Part shown: positions 35,839 to 48,480 of the stretch, one piece after another
Layout: the number at the start of each line of letters is the position of its first letter
Numbering within the stretch: position 1 is the stretch's first letter
Assembly: GCA_905250125.1 (NCBI GenBank)
Contig: CAJNOL010000183.1
Location: 124,001-188,000, forward strand
Origin: Rotaria sordida
Lineage: Eukaryota; Rotifera; Eurotatoria; Philodinida; Philodinidae
Direction of reading: 5' to 3'
Length of the DNA stretch: 64,000 nucleotides
Translations under genes and position numbers: made by a program
Notes under the pieces: model-generated
Databases searched by the model: none
The model's input: only the letters and a program-made list of their open reading frames with translations
What the model was told of the DNA's origin: nothing

Positions 35839-38800
35839 TATTAAAAAAGAAAAAAAAATGAAAGCTAAATGACGGTAGAAAGAAGAAAGAAGAAAAAAAA
35901 ATTACACCATGTAATTTTTCTGTTGTTAACGACCAAGAAGAAAAGAAAAATCTTGCCAGCATAGCAACTTTTTATCGTTCTTTGCCTTTGAAAGAAAAAA
36001 TTGCATATATATATATAAACCGAACCATCTCAATGGTTTAAATTAATATTGATATGTACTATATGATATGAAAGCTAATTTGAAAATAATACTCGACATC
36101 CGTATGCAACAGATTCTATTTGTTAAAACAAACCAAGTACAATAGTTATATATGAAACAGATAGAATGGTTTTGTCAATTAAAAATATTTGAAGAGTAAA
36201 GAAATAATAACATTGTATTTTCTAGTTCGATGAGATCTTCTGTTATTTCATCTGTAGATATCTTTTACGAGTGAAATTGTTAAAATAAATTAAAATTTTT
36301 GAAGGCATCTTAAGTTACAATCAGTATTTAGAGGATAATTTCCAATGTTTATGCTACCTAGACCAATTCATTACCTATAACGCCCTCTGTTCGTTATTTG
36401 ACTTGTCATTTTACATGTGATCGTAAAATAATTAGGCAATATATTCACTTAGTTTTTAGCCTTTTTAAGAAACCTATAAAAATTTGAAAACATTGAACTA
36501 GAATCGGAATTTAGTAAATTAAGATTGGGCGAACTTTAGCGCGCCAAAATTTACTCAATGTAGACAAGAAAATTATTTCAAATACAGCGAATGAAAGAGC
36601 AAACATTTCTCAACAGAGTGGTATATTAATAATTAGTTAGTTCGAAGTCATTTGTTGACAGTGTATGTTGTGATAAGGAATACCATATCAATTTCGGCAA
36701 TCTTCTCGATTTCTATTGAAAACAGACTTGCAAATTGAGCTCGGACATTTCTGAAATATGTAGTAAAGGAGACTATAGAAGCAAAAAAAAAAGGTCAATT
36801 TTCTTCGTTCAAACTAAATTTATAAGCCTTGAAGAGATGGACTCAAAACTCCTAAACCAAAAATCCTACAATGATTTTCAATCCATATTCGAAAAAAACA
36901 TAAAATCCTGACTCTAATCCAATATTTACAAATTTCTATAGGCTCCTTAAAAGAGGCTGAAAAATGAATGAATATTTTGTCTAATTACTTATCGATCACT
37001 CATTAATTTATACTCATAGTACAAATACTCAACTTTTCAAAGCAACCAGAAAATACTTTCATTAACATCTAAACCTCGACGAGTTATACTCATTAATACC
37101 CATTTTATATAAATCATTAAAAAGTGATCAGCTCACTAAAGAGAATAAAATCAATCTCTAGAACATTCACAAACGCTCATAGGCAATCTTCTGAAATGAA
37201 TAAGTAACATGTATGAATCATTTTTCTTTATAGGTTTTTTTTTTTACATAAAAATCTAAAAATAACTCGATTATGTCTAAACATTTAAAGTGGCGATATA
37301 ACATCAAAAATACTCAAATTATTTTTGATAACATCCCATTCACTAATTGATATATAAGTGCAATAAATTCTTGTATTTGTATCTTGAAAACAACTTAAAA
37401 TATCATCTTCAAAAAAACAGCATGAAAACATTCATTGTCCGTTAAAATATTATTATAATCGATCTATTGCATTCATTAAGTGATATAGAATTGAAGAACC
37501 TATAAATCTAAAGAAAATCATGCAAAACTGTAAAGACAGACCGTTTTAAATCAAAACTTTCGGATCATAATTGTAAGGACATTCACATTTTTGTTTTAAG
37601 TTCTAAGATGTTTCGAAACAAAATTCATCAGAAAGTATTTCGAATAGCTTGTCAACGAATGAATGCTCTACATAAGTATGCAGTCCTCATGCAAAAGCTT
37701 TTTTTATTTGAATAATACACTACGCGTTTCATATTAATAGAGCACTTTTTATTGAAAGATTTTTTGCCATTATCTTTCACTGGATGAATCATCGTGTACT
37801 CACGTTGAAATTCATATGAAAAAACTTGTCTAAGATTTCAACAATTATTCGTTTTAAAAAAAATATAGGTTGAACAATCAGTTGAGAAAGGTGGATGTGC
37901 TATGTTACAGATTATTTATCTAAGTATATTTAATATTAACAACTAGTTTGTTTTCAACATTTTGATTTTAAATTTTGTTAAAAAGAAAATAAACAACCAA
38001 AATCGAATGGCATACCACTTTTATTGGTAACAAACGGCAAAGAAGATCAATCATTGTCTGTCACTGATTCAATGTTGATTTACCAAATTTGAATTCTTTT
38101 GACTAAAGTAAATGTAAATCATTTGAGTATGTGATGATTAGTCTTACAGAGGTTAGATACAATTGATAATTTCACTTTTAGACTTGATCTAACGGTAAAC
38201 TTTGAATATCACTTACTCTTTATGGAACGAGTACAAAATAATCCAAAAGTGGATTATACATTACTTAAATAATTCTATATCGGATATATATGATAGAAAC
38301 TTCATTAATCAGAATATCAATAAATAAAATAATGAGCCTGTGAGTAATTTTCTCTATACTAACTACAGAGCCGTATTGAATATATCTATGTGGGAAGTGT
38401 TCTTATTCTTATATATACAACCAATATGAAAAATTTCGGGAAATAATAAGTTCGTATTGCTTTTTCAAACTTTGTTTGAGATGGAAACACTTGATACTCC
38501 TCGCACTTCTAGTGTACTATCCCTGATAGTGACTATAGTTGTGCTGTAAACTATATCTTAAATTTTTTCACAAGATTAGAACACTTTCATATTAACAGAT
38601 AACCCAAGACAATTTATTGAGAGAATAATAAGTTTTTTATTTTAAATATGCCGAAATCTATTCCTCATATTTGGAATATTGAATAACACATGATTTGAGT
38701 TCATAATCAATTTATTAATGTTTGATATCTTTAGTTTTGTTTTGCTCACCGACTGTTGTGTTCGTTTATTTGACGTCATTTTTGTTTTTGTTATTTCATA

Positions 38801-39426
38801 TTACCAAAAAAAACAAGAATAACAGTCTTTCTCCTGTAGATATTGATGAAAAAACGAAAAAAAAGAATACTGAATATTTTTACGCTTGATTGCATTACAT
38901 GACTGATATATATATACATATATACATAGTTAGTAATGAGATACCCTCATTGATTCTCCTCATTCATTTCTTTACGTTACCTTCTTTTTCTTTTCTTCTA
39001 TTTCCAATGATTTTTATATATACCTCTTTCGTCAAATTCAATATTCATTAATGTTTGAAATATTCATAGTCATCAACCGATATACCTGCGGAATCAAATT
39101 ATTGTTTTTCTATTTGCATATAATTGAATCCTATCTATTCGTTTGAATAGTTGCGATCATGTGAATATATACCTTGAAAATCAGTTTGAAGAGCATATGA
39201 CAGATGTGCACCATGAACCTTGCGCACGGAACGAGAGATAAGAGTTAAGAAACAAAAACAGACCCTGTCAACCTCATCACGCTTGCATCTCCATTCTCAC
39301 GTTACACCATTACTCAGCACCCTCAGAATTGTCGTACACATCTTTCGGAATCTACAGTTTTGAAATAATAAAGCCTGTTAACTTTTCTTAAAGATAATAT
39401 TTTAAAACAAGTTTTCAATTGTCAAC
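35839..39426. other. Divergent intergenic region
   Basis: About 3.6 kb of AT-rich sequence between the NACHT start and the small spliced gene. No gene, RNA or clear repeat was recognised. Confidence 0.5.
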
Positions 39427-39762
39427 ATGGGTACTGCAGCATATCGACAATGGCGTGCTCCTGACTTTCAAAAACTAAGCCCGTAAGTAATTTTCTTCTT
39501 TTGATTATGATAAATATATAGTATTTTTTTTCTTTTTACGTAGATATAGTGCTCAGCAACATGATGGTAACGTTGATTATTTTTCGCGTTCCCGTAAAAT
39601 TTGTTTTCTATCAATTAGAATGAAAATGTTTTCTAACTTATTTGAGTTTTAGATTCTTATATTATGACTGAAGCACCATGGGATGTAACACAATGGATTG
39701 ATCCATTTGAACCTCAAACTAAAATGACCACTATGCCTGTTTTGCTGATTATTCGTAAATAA
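39427..39762 (+). CDS. Unrecognised 62-residue spliced gene (exons 39427-39482, 39544-39566, 39653-39762)
   Basis: Three exons with good GT-AG ends and compatible phases give 62 residues, beginning MGTAAYRQWRAPDFQKLSPY and ending TTMPVLLIIRK. The middle exon has only 23 bases. The protein has four tryptophans and prolines (APWDVTQWIDPF) and a hydrophobic C-terminal stretch of about eight residues, too short for a transmembrane helix. No family was recognised. Codon use matches the other genes and the frame is uninterrupted through three exons, so it is probably real. It stands alone between two long non-coding stretches. Confidence 0.6.
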
Positions 39763-42700
39763 AAAGTCAATGCCAACATCATCAGCAACAATTTGTAAAA
39801 AAAAACATTTTTTTTTTGAATTTTTCCCACTGCATAAGATATTTAAATAGAATTATGCTATGTCATTGTTAGCTGACTCGATTTTGTTGAAAAACAAGTC
39901 ATTTTAACATCAAATAAATGTCAGCACATCCTGTGAATTGATTGATTATAATAATTTTTTTAGAGAAAAAAAAAGCTTTCCTAAAACTGAATTGTTGTGA
40001 ATATTTAAATGATATTAAAAGAGTATATTCATCTAACATGAAATTTTTTAACACATGAGTTCATGGCTATGTTTCTGTTTATTCGAAATTGGCCATTTGA
40101 AATCACCATATGAAATCATAAGTAATTGCGTCATAGATTGCGCTTAATTATCATTCACCGACAATAATCGTACAATATGTGAAATGGAATGAAACCATAC
40201 TTTAAATAAACTCATCAACGAGACGAATAGATTTTTATCAGACAACTAACAAAGTTTCATACGACAAAGGTGTTTTTTGTATGATAAAACGTTGAATCTT
40301 GTTCCACATGTATCATTGTTGCATAAGATGTTTTTGTCGAAGAATCCAAAGAAGTAAAATAAGATTACCAGAACGGACTTAGAAGAACGGATGAAACAAG
40401 ATTTGTTGATTGATCGAAACTACAAGTCCATTGTTCATAGAAATAGCAGTGTCCCTCATATTAAACATTTTCAAATTGAATTGATTGGTATAATGATGGA
40501 ATATATATGCAAGATTATTGGATAAGTAATACCAGTCACGCAAGGTAAATAGTAACAAATGACTACATATCAATGAACAATTTTAGAATGAAATACGACC
40601 AGATAATATTCAATTGAAGCATGAGTCGTAAGGATTAAAACGACCATTTTGAATAAAGAATCGGACCACGCCTAAAATTTATAAAAAAAAATCTGTCTTA
40701 TTCAAATAAAAAAGGTTAAACGAAAGAAAAGATTAAAAAGATTATTTATCTGACAATTGGTTCTTTTTTTTTACATAGTTTCACTTTTTTACACTTTTAT
40801 AGATTTTTATATGTTGATTTGATATGAATAATGCGCTACGAAATATGTTTGCTTATTATTAAAATATGTTTGCGGAAGTTTTTTTTTTAGACATTTTCTT
40901 TTGAAGCACGTACTAAATGTTTTGATGCTTTTTTCCCGGGAAAAATTTATATTCAGAGTCATAAATATGATCAACGTGGAGTATCCTGTTACTTGGGTCA
41001 CGTAAAACTAAGTTCACAAGAACCTGGCTTTTGAAGACTACATATTTCTTTTTCTTAATCAGAATGCAAAAACGTCTCGAGAACGTGTATATATCATTTT
41101 TTTTTAACTTCTTAACAATATCCCAAGTCTTCTAATGACAATCTTAAAGTTGTCTATAATCAAATATACAGTAAAATATTGTCCTGGATTACTATAGAAT
41201 ATATTTAATTCAAATTGAGAAAAACATTCTATCTGCTTTTACACAAAATATTCAAAGGACTAGTAGTAAACAAAAGACACTGAACGAAAATTTTTTCTTT
41301 ATATATGAAAAGAAATATGCAGTTAACATATGTCGTACTGATGCGTCATCTATACAATTTTAAGTAGGGTACTTACATCAGTATGATGATTTGGAATAAT
41401 AAAAATTTCTAAAACATTTTTTAGGTCATAATATAAGTCATTTACCGGAAAAGTTTATATATGAGGGCAAATCATTGCTTACCACCAATCAATAAATCCA
41501 TTGTTCGACATATATAATTTAACCGAAGACAACATTTTTCCCCATTTTTTGTGTTCGATTCACCTTGAACACTATCTCTCTATTGAACACATGATTAATT
41601 CAGATATTCGCTATAGGATACTATATCAAGAACATAATATCATAGTTAGTAAGTATAAAATTAACTTTTTTATTTTTATTTTGTTAATTGGATATGATGA
41701 CTCTTAACCCTCTTTACTGAAACATTCGTGTTGACTAACAATATCTGATCCATATTTAAACTTGTTTTTCTCTTATAATTCTTTTTTTTTTTTCTAAATG
41801 CTAAATAATCTTTTTTTCTATTTGTAGGTTTTGTGTGCATGCAAATGAACTTCTCTATTTTCTCAAATTGAGCTTATTGGTAATATCAATTGATGAAATC
41901 ATTTCTGAATTAAATATGTTGTTGATTATTCTACTTCACTGAATAATAATAATTGCAATCGATAGAATATGATGAGTTACAATTGATCGTGTTTCACCTG
42001 ATGCAGCTGATTATATTTAATATCAAAGCTGATTCTATCGATTCAAAAAAATTTTATAAAAAAATTTTCTATTGATATAGGTTTTCTATTTTAAGTTGCA
42101 TCATTATTTCAACTTGTTTTAGAAAGATTCTGATCTGTCCTAGATTAATTTTCTGTTTCGATGATGAATAATAATATCGCATGTATTACTTGAATAAAAT
42201 CATGAGAACAAATAACGACTGAGAACAGATATGAATTTGATTTGGGACAGATAAAAAAAAAGACTTTTTGTAACATGTGTTACATGATATTCTTAATACA
42301 GACTACAATTGAATGATTTGTGATGTATATATGCAATAACTCAGGTTCATGACAAACGATTTAAATAGCTTTTATTTTGATCTAATATTTAACTTTCACT
42401 GTCAAGCTGAAAATTAATTTTTTATTGCACGTAATATTCAAGCTATGAGTATGCAAGATTTGAAATCATGTATCGATTAAAAATTGGATTTTTGTCATCT
42501 TCGATTCTAACTTTTTGTATCATTTTATGAAGAACACTTTAAACTCAGAGAAGGAAAATGCTCGCCTACAACATCACAATTATTGTCGATAAGTTTTGCT
42601 TATCTTTGAGCTAACAAACACTTGTTAATTTTTTCTGTCGCAAGATGAAAAGCTTTGATAGAGACAAACAGATTTCTAGAAAAGATTGGAGAAGATCTTA

Positions 42701-43511
42701 AATGAAGGAGTTATCTTTTGAGGAAAAGATAAAAAAAACTGCTTTGTATTGTAATTCAGATGAAAAACTGAAACGTAAAATCAAAACATTATAGTTGTCA
42801 AATTAAACATCTCGTAAGTTCGATAATTTTTCTACAAAATCATGAATAAAACCACATCTACTAATTCTAAGATAAGTCATTACACATTGCAGATTGGCTT
42901 CAAAAAAAAAGAGTAGCATAACCAAGTAAGGATTTCTCTAAAAAATATAGAAGTTTTGCAAACTCTACAAGGACGAATCGTAATGTTGGTATCAAATCAT
43001 ATTCATACAAATGCTTTGAAATGGTACATCTACCATGAAATATTTTTTTTCTGAAGAAAACATTCGAATAATTCTACATAGTATATTAACAGTCGTTCGT
43101 AAAATTGTCTTGGTGAGTATAGCGGATCCAAGTATCTCCAGCTGTTTTATAGTGATAGTCGAAAAATTATTGTTCTTGTTCTTCTTTAATATATTGTAAC
43201 AAAATCAGCCAGTGAAAATATTTTAATTTGAAATGTTTGTATTTAGAAATCGTACAAATATATTGCAAATCGTCCAATTTTTTTTTAATTTTGTTATGTT
43301 TTCAATCTAATAAGAATTTTATTAAATTATTCAAAGCAGAAATATCGCAAAATATGAAATAAAAATTAAATTATTTCTATTTTTCAAATTATGAATCATT
43401 GCATTTAGTTGCACAATTACTATGTCATAACAAAAATCTTGCGTTGTTTTCTTTAACTCATATCGTTATATTTATTTGGTCGAAGAGATTCACGTTTTTT
43501 TTAAACATCTA
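39763..43511. other. Intergenic region
   Basis: About 3.7 kb of AT-rich sequence. Reading frames near 40.4-41.0 and 41.5-41.7 kb lack a proper start, splice partners or any protein-like motif. Confidence 0.5.
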
Positions 43512-44310
43512 ATGGCTGAAATGAATACTAATGTTACAAATAATTCACCAACGTTACTAACACGATTTATATGTATCAGTGACAATCATGATAATTATGA
43601 TTTCACTCTTCCGGATGGTGATATATTACTTCATTCAGGTGATTTTACTCGTAATGGAACAGAAAAAGAAATTGAAACATTTTTAAATTGGTTAAAAACT
43701 TTAATTCAATATCGTTTAAAAATAATTATTGTTGGTAATCATGAATCTAAACGATTTTATACAAAGAAACGATATAAAAAACAACCTTTAGCGATTGAAC
43801 AATTAAAAACTGATAAATCATTAGTTACAAATTATGGTATCGTCTATCTTCAAGATCAAGCCTTTCAAGATCCATTAACTGGATGGAAATTTTATGGAAG
43901 GTATTTACATAAAATATTTTATAGAAAAAAATTTTTCATTCCTTTTTTTTTTCGTTTTGCGAAATAGTGGTTGGCTATCTGAACATTGTAAAGATCCAGA
44001 TGACATTCGTCGGCAATGGTCTAAAATACCGAGTGATACAGATATTCTCCTTACACATGGCCCACCCCACTCTGTTTTAGATCAAACAGCTAATACACGT
44101 CATCATCTTGGTTGTAAAGAATTACTTAACTCAGTATCAAGTATTATTAAACCAAAACTTCATGTTTTTGGTCATGTACATCGAGGATATGGCCAATTTA
44201 AAAATGATCTTGAATTAGGAAGAACATTATTTGTTAATGCTTCCTTGTGCGATAGTAATTTTCGTACTGCTAATTTGCCGATTGTGATCGATTTAGCTAA
44301 GGATGAATAA
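43512..44310 (+). CDS. MPPED1/MPPED2-family metallophosphoesterase (exons 43512-43900, 43968-44310)
   Basis: The two exons give 243 residues. Calcineurin-like phosphoesterase motifs are complete: SDNHDN (Asp24, His26), GDFT (43-46), GNHES (75-79), THGPP and FGHVHRGYG. Together they would bind two metal ions. KLHVFGHVHRGYG, GCKELLNSV and the closing LPIVIDL match the MPPED group, which hydrolyses phosphodiesters, including cyclic nucleotides in vitro. Human MPPED2 has Gly where the first His of GHxH should be; here the His is kept. Relative to human MPPED proteins, about eight residues after FYG (the PWxPWF loop) are missing at the exon junction, which could be a true deletion or a misplaced splice. 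The start is the first ATG in frame, just before the catalytic domain. Confidence 0.88.
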
Positions 44311-44511
44311 AATGTATTTAGACTAATATTTAATATTAAAATATTTGACTAATAAAGAAGAAATTCTCATCGTTGTTGAGTTTTAATCGTTTTAGCAAAG
44401 GCATATTAGTAAATATTTTTTCTTTTCTCTAATAAAATTTGAAAATTGAAAATATGAATATCTTTTTCTAAATCATTCATCAGTTCAAAATGTTTAATTC
44501 TAACACGACCA

Positions 44512-44638
44512 TCTGGAGTCCGCGCGGACTTTAGCCAGTCTCATGACACCGTTGTAAATACACGATATTAGATAAAACTGCTCATCTTCTACATATACTC
44601 TAGTGAAGACTAGTAGAGTATACTGATAATATCTGCTG
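44512..44638. repeat. Dispersed repeat, second family, copy 2
   Basis: The 44 bases at 44595-44638 are identical to 21791-21834 in the M13 intron, and upstream sequence is partly similar (ACACGATATTAGAT against ACACAATATTAAAT). Confidence 0.6.
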
Positions 44639-45894
44639 CCAGTCATAGACAGAACGATTCTAATCTAGGGGAGATTCAAAACTTCTCAAGAAGTGATGAG
44701 AGGACGACATAAAGAGCAGGAAGGATGGATTTTATAGCTTTCTAACTCTTATTAAGGAAATATCTGTTGTCCCAACATGTTTTCAACAGAGTTTATTTTG
44801 CATGTATCTTTGTACAGAAAAATGATATAATCTTGAAATTCTTTCAAAAGATACACCATTAAATTTGCGAATCTTCCGCGATTTAGGTTTTGGAATTTAC
44901 TGGATCCATTTAAATCATAGAATTGTTCTGTTTGATAGCAGAGGACACAATTTGACTATACTAAAAATATCTATGGTCTTGAAGAGTGTGCCTTTTCTCT
45001 CAACTGGTCTTTGTCCGAAGTCTTGTCTATCATCTCTCCCTTTCTGGTGAGTCATTTTTACGACTAAAATAAATGGTGACTTGATATATAGAAAACAAAA
45101 ACGATTTTTCTTATTTATTTATTAACATTTCCAGTAAGATTAAATTTTTTTGAAAATATGAATGTAGACTCGCTTTGATTTTATTTTCTAAATTTAGATA
45201 AAGAATCTTCCTTTAAAATACAATTTTTCAGATTGACCGTAAGATGCTATAAAACGAATTACAGCTAACGACTTTTGGTACAAATCGATCGCAATTTTAA
45301 AATAAGAAGATGAGTGAATAAACTATAGACAAATAGTTTTACTTTGTATTGATTTTTTTGTAAATTCTCAGATGAATATAGATAGTTAGGAATTAAAAAA
45401 TGTCTCTGTTAATTTTTTGTGCAATAAGCAATACTGTATGTTTATTTATTATCATGTTCTTTATTATCACTGATTAATTTATTATTTTTTTCTCCTTCAC
45501 TATATTTTACTATCTCTAATTCGTGTTTATTGTACTCTCACTATAAGTTATAGATAATAAATCTTCATTATTAAAAAAAATAGTTTACTATTTTCTTTAT
45601 TTTTATATAATGAAAATATGATTTTATTTTTTGAAAGAAAAAATAAAATCGCATCTTTATTGAAGAAAAATAATAAAAAAATATTTAATTTTCTTCGCTG
45701 ATGATGAAGACTTTTATGTCTGTATTCTTCGTGTTGAAATATACGAGATTGAGGTCAAACTTGTAGTTCTCATTTTGATCGTTTTACTCGAATTTTTATT
45801 GTGTGTATCTGTATTTTGTTAATATTACAATATTAAATAAAAATTGATGTAGTACAACGGTACTAACCAAAAAATATGCTTGCGAATATTTTAC

Positions 45895-46085
45895 ATAGGC
45901 CAGCCGAGTACACAGAAACTAGATAGGAGTACTCACAAAACACTCAATATTACACCGCGAGTTCTCGATTGTCGTATTCAAATACTCAGATTCTAGTACG
46001 AGTACGACTGATGAGTACTCGTGACATCTTCCAGCGTCAGTACTTTTTGAGTACTCGCCTATGAGTACTTTCACTAGGGCATGAT
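45895..46085. repeat. GAGTACTC-rich inverted element
   Basis: The self-complementary motif GAGTACTC and close variants occur about six times. The outer parts GGCCAGCCGAGTAC and GTACTTTCACTAGGGC are roughly inverted copies, so this may be a small MITE. Confidence 0.5.
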
Positions 46086-46250
46086 ATCTGCTTTTCTATT
46101 TTGTCTCATAGGTTATTTTTGTCAAAAATCACCAATCAAAGATTTAGTAGAACTTACTTGCAATTTGAGATTTCCTACGACCTCAATTCTTTCGACATGC
46201 AAGTTGTGGATTATATCTCTATAGAAAAAGCCTACTCTTTGATAATGAAT

Positions 46251-46260
46251 NNNNNNNNNN
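46251..46260. other. Assembly gap (10 N)
   Basis: Ten N in a row within non-coding sequence. Confidence 0.98.
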
Positions 46261-47389
46261 TGCTATATTTACCTAGAGAAGATACTAGCGTTTCCTATAT
46301 ATACACTGTTGTGATACTTAGATCATACGTATCATGAAGATAGTAGGCATTGTAGTTTAATGAGAAAGATTAGATGTATACGGATCAAATGAAAGTTCTT
46401 ACCGCTCAATTAACAAATTCGTAATATAAGCTGCTCTTGACATGTGCAGACCGAAAATAAGATAATCAAGTGTTAAGAAATGTTGAGCACGTGTTCGGTG
46501 TCCTTAATTCAAAATATCAACAATTGTTTTTTTCTTTTCCCATTTCGCTCGTATACCTCATTGAGTAACAAAAATAATAATATGTTTCAAATTTAAAAAA
46601 GATTTTACAAAAATCAAAACTTTGAGTCTATTCTCTCCTATATTTGAAATAAAATCATCTTGGATTTTTCTGGTACAATCGGCTTTTAAAATTTGTAACG
46701 TATCTTTTATTATACTACTTGATAAAGTCTATTCGAACAAAATGAGAAAAAGATGTGATGAAGCTTTGAGTTTAGGGCTTCGAGGGTACACTAAACACTC
46801 ATTAAAAATTGAATATCTCAGTCTCTGTCCATACTTGTAAAGGCAGTCTATATTCTATATTTGTCACTTTAGCATCGAGAGCTTTTATTTGATCTGAAGA
46901 CATCTAACCATTGGTACTTACAATACTTTTCATCGTTATGTAGTAATATTCAAGCAACTCATACAAATATCAAACTTTAGTTATGAGACATTGTTAGGAA
47001 TTTGAGAATATATTTTTGGTATTACTGTGTTAGTAAAATAAAAATTTCTGGTTCATTTCGAATTATCTAGTTTCAATGCCTTTGACTTTTGGGTCAGAAA
47101 TTCTAAAGTGAGTCTTATTTATTAATTTTTTCATCGATCTTTCATTTTTCTACTCCGACAACTAAAATCGATGAAATTTAATTCATTTAAAATTTTGCAG
47201 TAAATAGTCAAAGATATTGAAATTCTATGCTATGAAATAGTAACAAGTTTTCTTTGCAATAACTTTAGATCTATTCGCACGTTCACTCGGCAAGTTCTTG
47301 TAACCAATAGAGGATGATGTTTACGCACTATTTGAATATTTCCAGGAAGATGAAATTTATAAATACTGCTTAAGACTACCTCCCAGGTT

Positions 47390-47610
47390 GAGAAATTTCG
47401 GACTCGAATCCTATAGGATATTTCGTATAATCCGATAAACTTCGACGGAGAATCCGATAATTTTCGACAGGATTCCGTCGGAAATTGTTGGAATCCTTGG
47501 TATCGGATTCCGATAGGAAGTTGTTGGCTCCGCCGATTCCTGCCCACAATCGGATTCGTGAAGCGGAAGATGTCGGAAAGTACAGGATCCGATGGAATCC
47601 TGTAAGATTT
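47390..47610. repeat. Degenerate GATTCCGA-type repeat tract, left
   Basis: Variants of CGGATTCCGA, AATCCGATAA and CGGAATCC recur roughly every 10-25 bases, in both orientations. A related tract lies at 48270-48480. Sequence is GC-richer than its surroundings. Confidence 0.55.
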
Positions 47611-47698
47611 CTATAGGTAAACCAGAGATTATCTGCACCATCGATGGTTCATGCATCAGCTTTTTATTTTATAATGCGTAATATATATATCCATGGAG

Positions 47699-47893
47699 CT
47701 GATTAGTCTGACCTGATGCCCAATTCTTTTTTTATCACACTGTTTCTATAATGTATGATGTAAATATGATTTGTTTATAATTTATAGTACATCAGGTGTA
47801 CCATAACTGGTAAAAAATCATATTTATCTAATACATTATAGAAACAGCATGATACAAAAAAGAATTGGGACATATGGCTAGGCTAATCAGTGC
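47699..47893. mobile_element. Small palindromic element
   Basis: GCTGATTAGTCTGACCTGAT with CCCAATTCTTTTTTT and CTGTTTCTATAATGTAT on the left are answered inverted by ATACATTATAGAAACAG, AAAAAAGAATTGGGA and GGCTAATCAGTGCC on the right. Arms are about 80 bases with a spacer of about 40. Confidence 0.75.
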
Positions 47894-47981
47894 CATTTCA
47901 TGCCGTTCGCGCCGGCCATAAATAATATAAAATTATATTTCGTTTTCTTCAATAATATTTACCTTACCTTTTTCTGTTGAG

Positions 47982-48167
47982 ATGGATCTAAACAAAAAAA
48001 AGAAAAATTTATTTATTTAAATAAATACTTAGTGTTCATTTCGATATTGGCATGGATCTAAATAAAGAAAAAAAAATTGCTTATTTCAATAAACATTTAC
48101 TGGTCATTTTGATATTGAAATGAATCTAAATAAAGAAAAAAATTGATTTATGTAAATAAATACTTGC
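47982..48167. repeat. Tandem repeat, about 68-base unit, 2.7 copies
   Basis: Three successive copies begin ATGGATCTAAACAAA, ATGGATCTAAATAAAG and ATGAATCTAAATAAAG, each followed by an A-rich tract, AATAAA and a TACTT/TTACT segment. The first two end in GATATTG. Confidence 0.7.
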
Positions 48168-48269
48168 TTTGTAATAGCTTGTAGTAATCAAAACCAATTG
48201 TTGAAAACTGTCGATTGATTGCAGTGAACCGAAGGTAATTTAACAAACTTGTATGTGATGTTGTCGAAT

Positions 48270-48480
48270 CTCATAGGTTTCGAGCTGTCGGATAACGACG
48301 GATTCTATTGTCGGAATCCGATGGTATCCAACTGTCGGAAAAGGTTGGAAATCAATGGATGTAACTGGTTTCCGACTATCGACATTTCCGTCGAATCCAA
48401 CCGTTGGATCATGCCAGATTATCCATGAATTCGATAGAATCCTATTGGGTACTTTCGATCTGGGCTGTTCTGACCTCTGT
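48270..48480. repeat. Degenerate GATTCCGA-type repeat tract, right
   Basis: TCGGAATCCGATGG, AACTGTCGGAAAAGG, TCCGACTATCGAC and CGTCGAATCCAACCG are variants of the same motif set as at 47390-47610. Confidence 0.55.
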
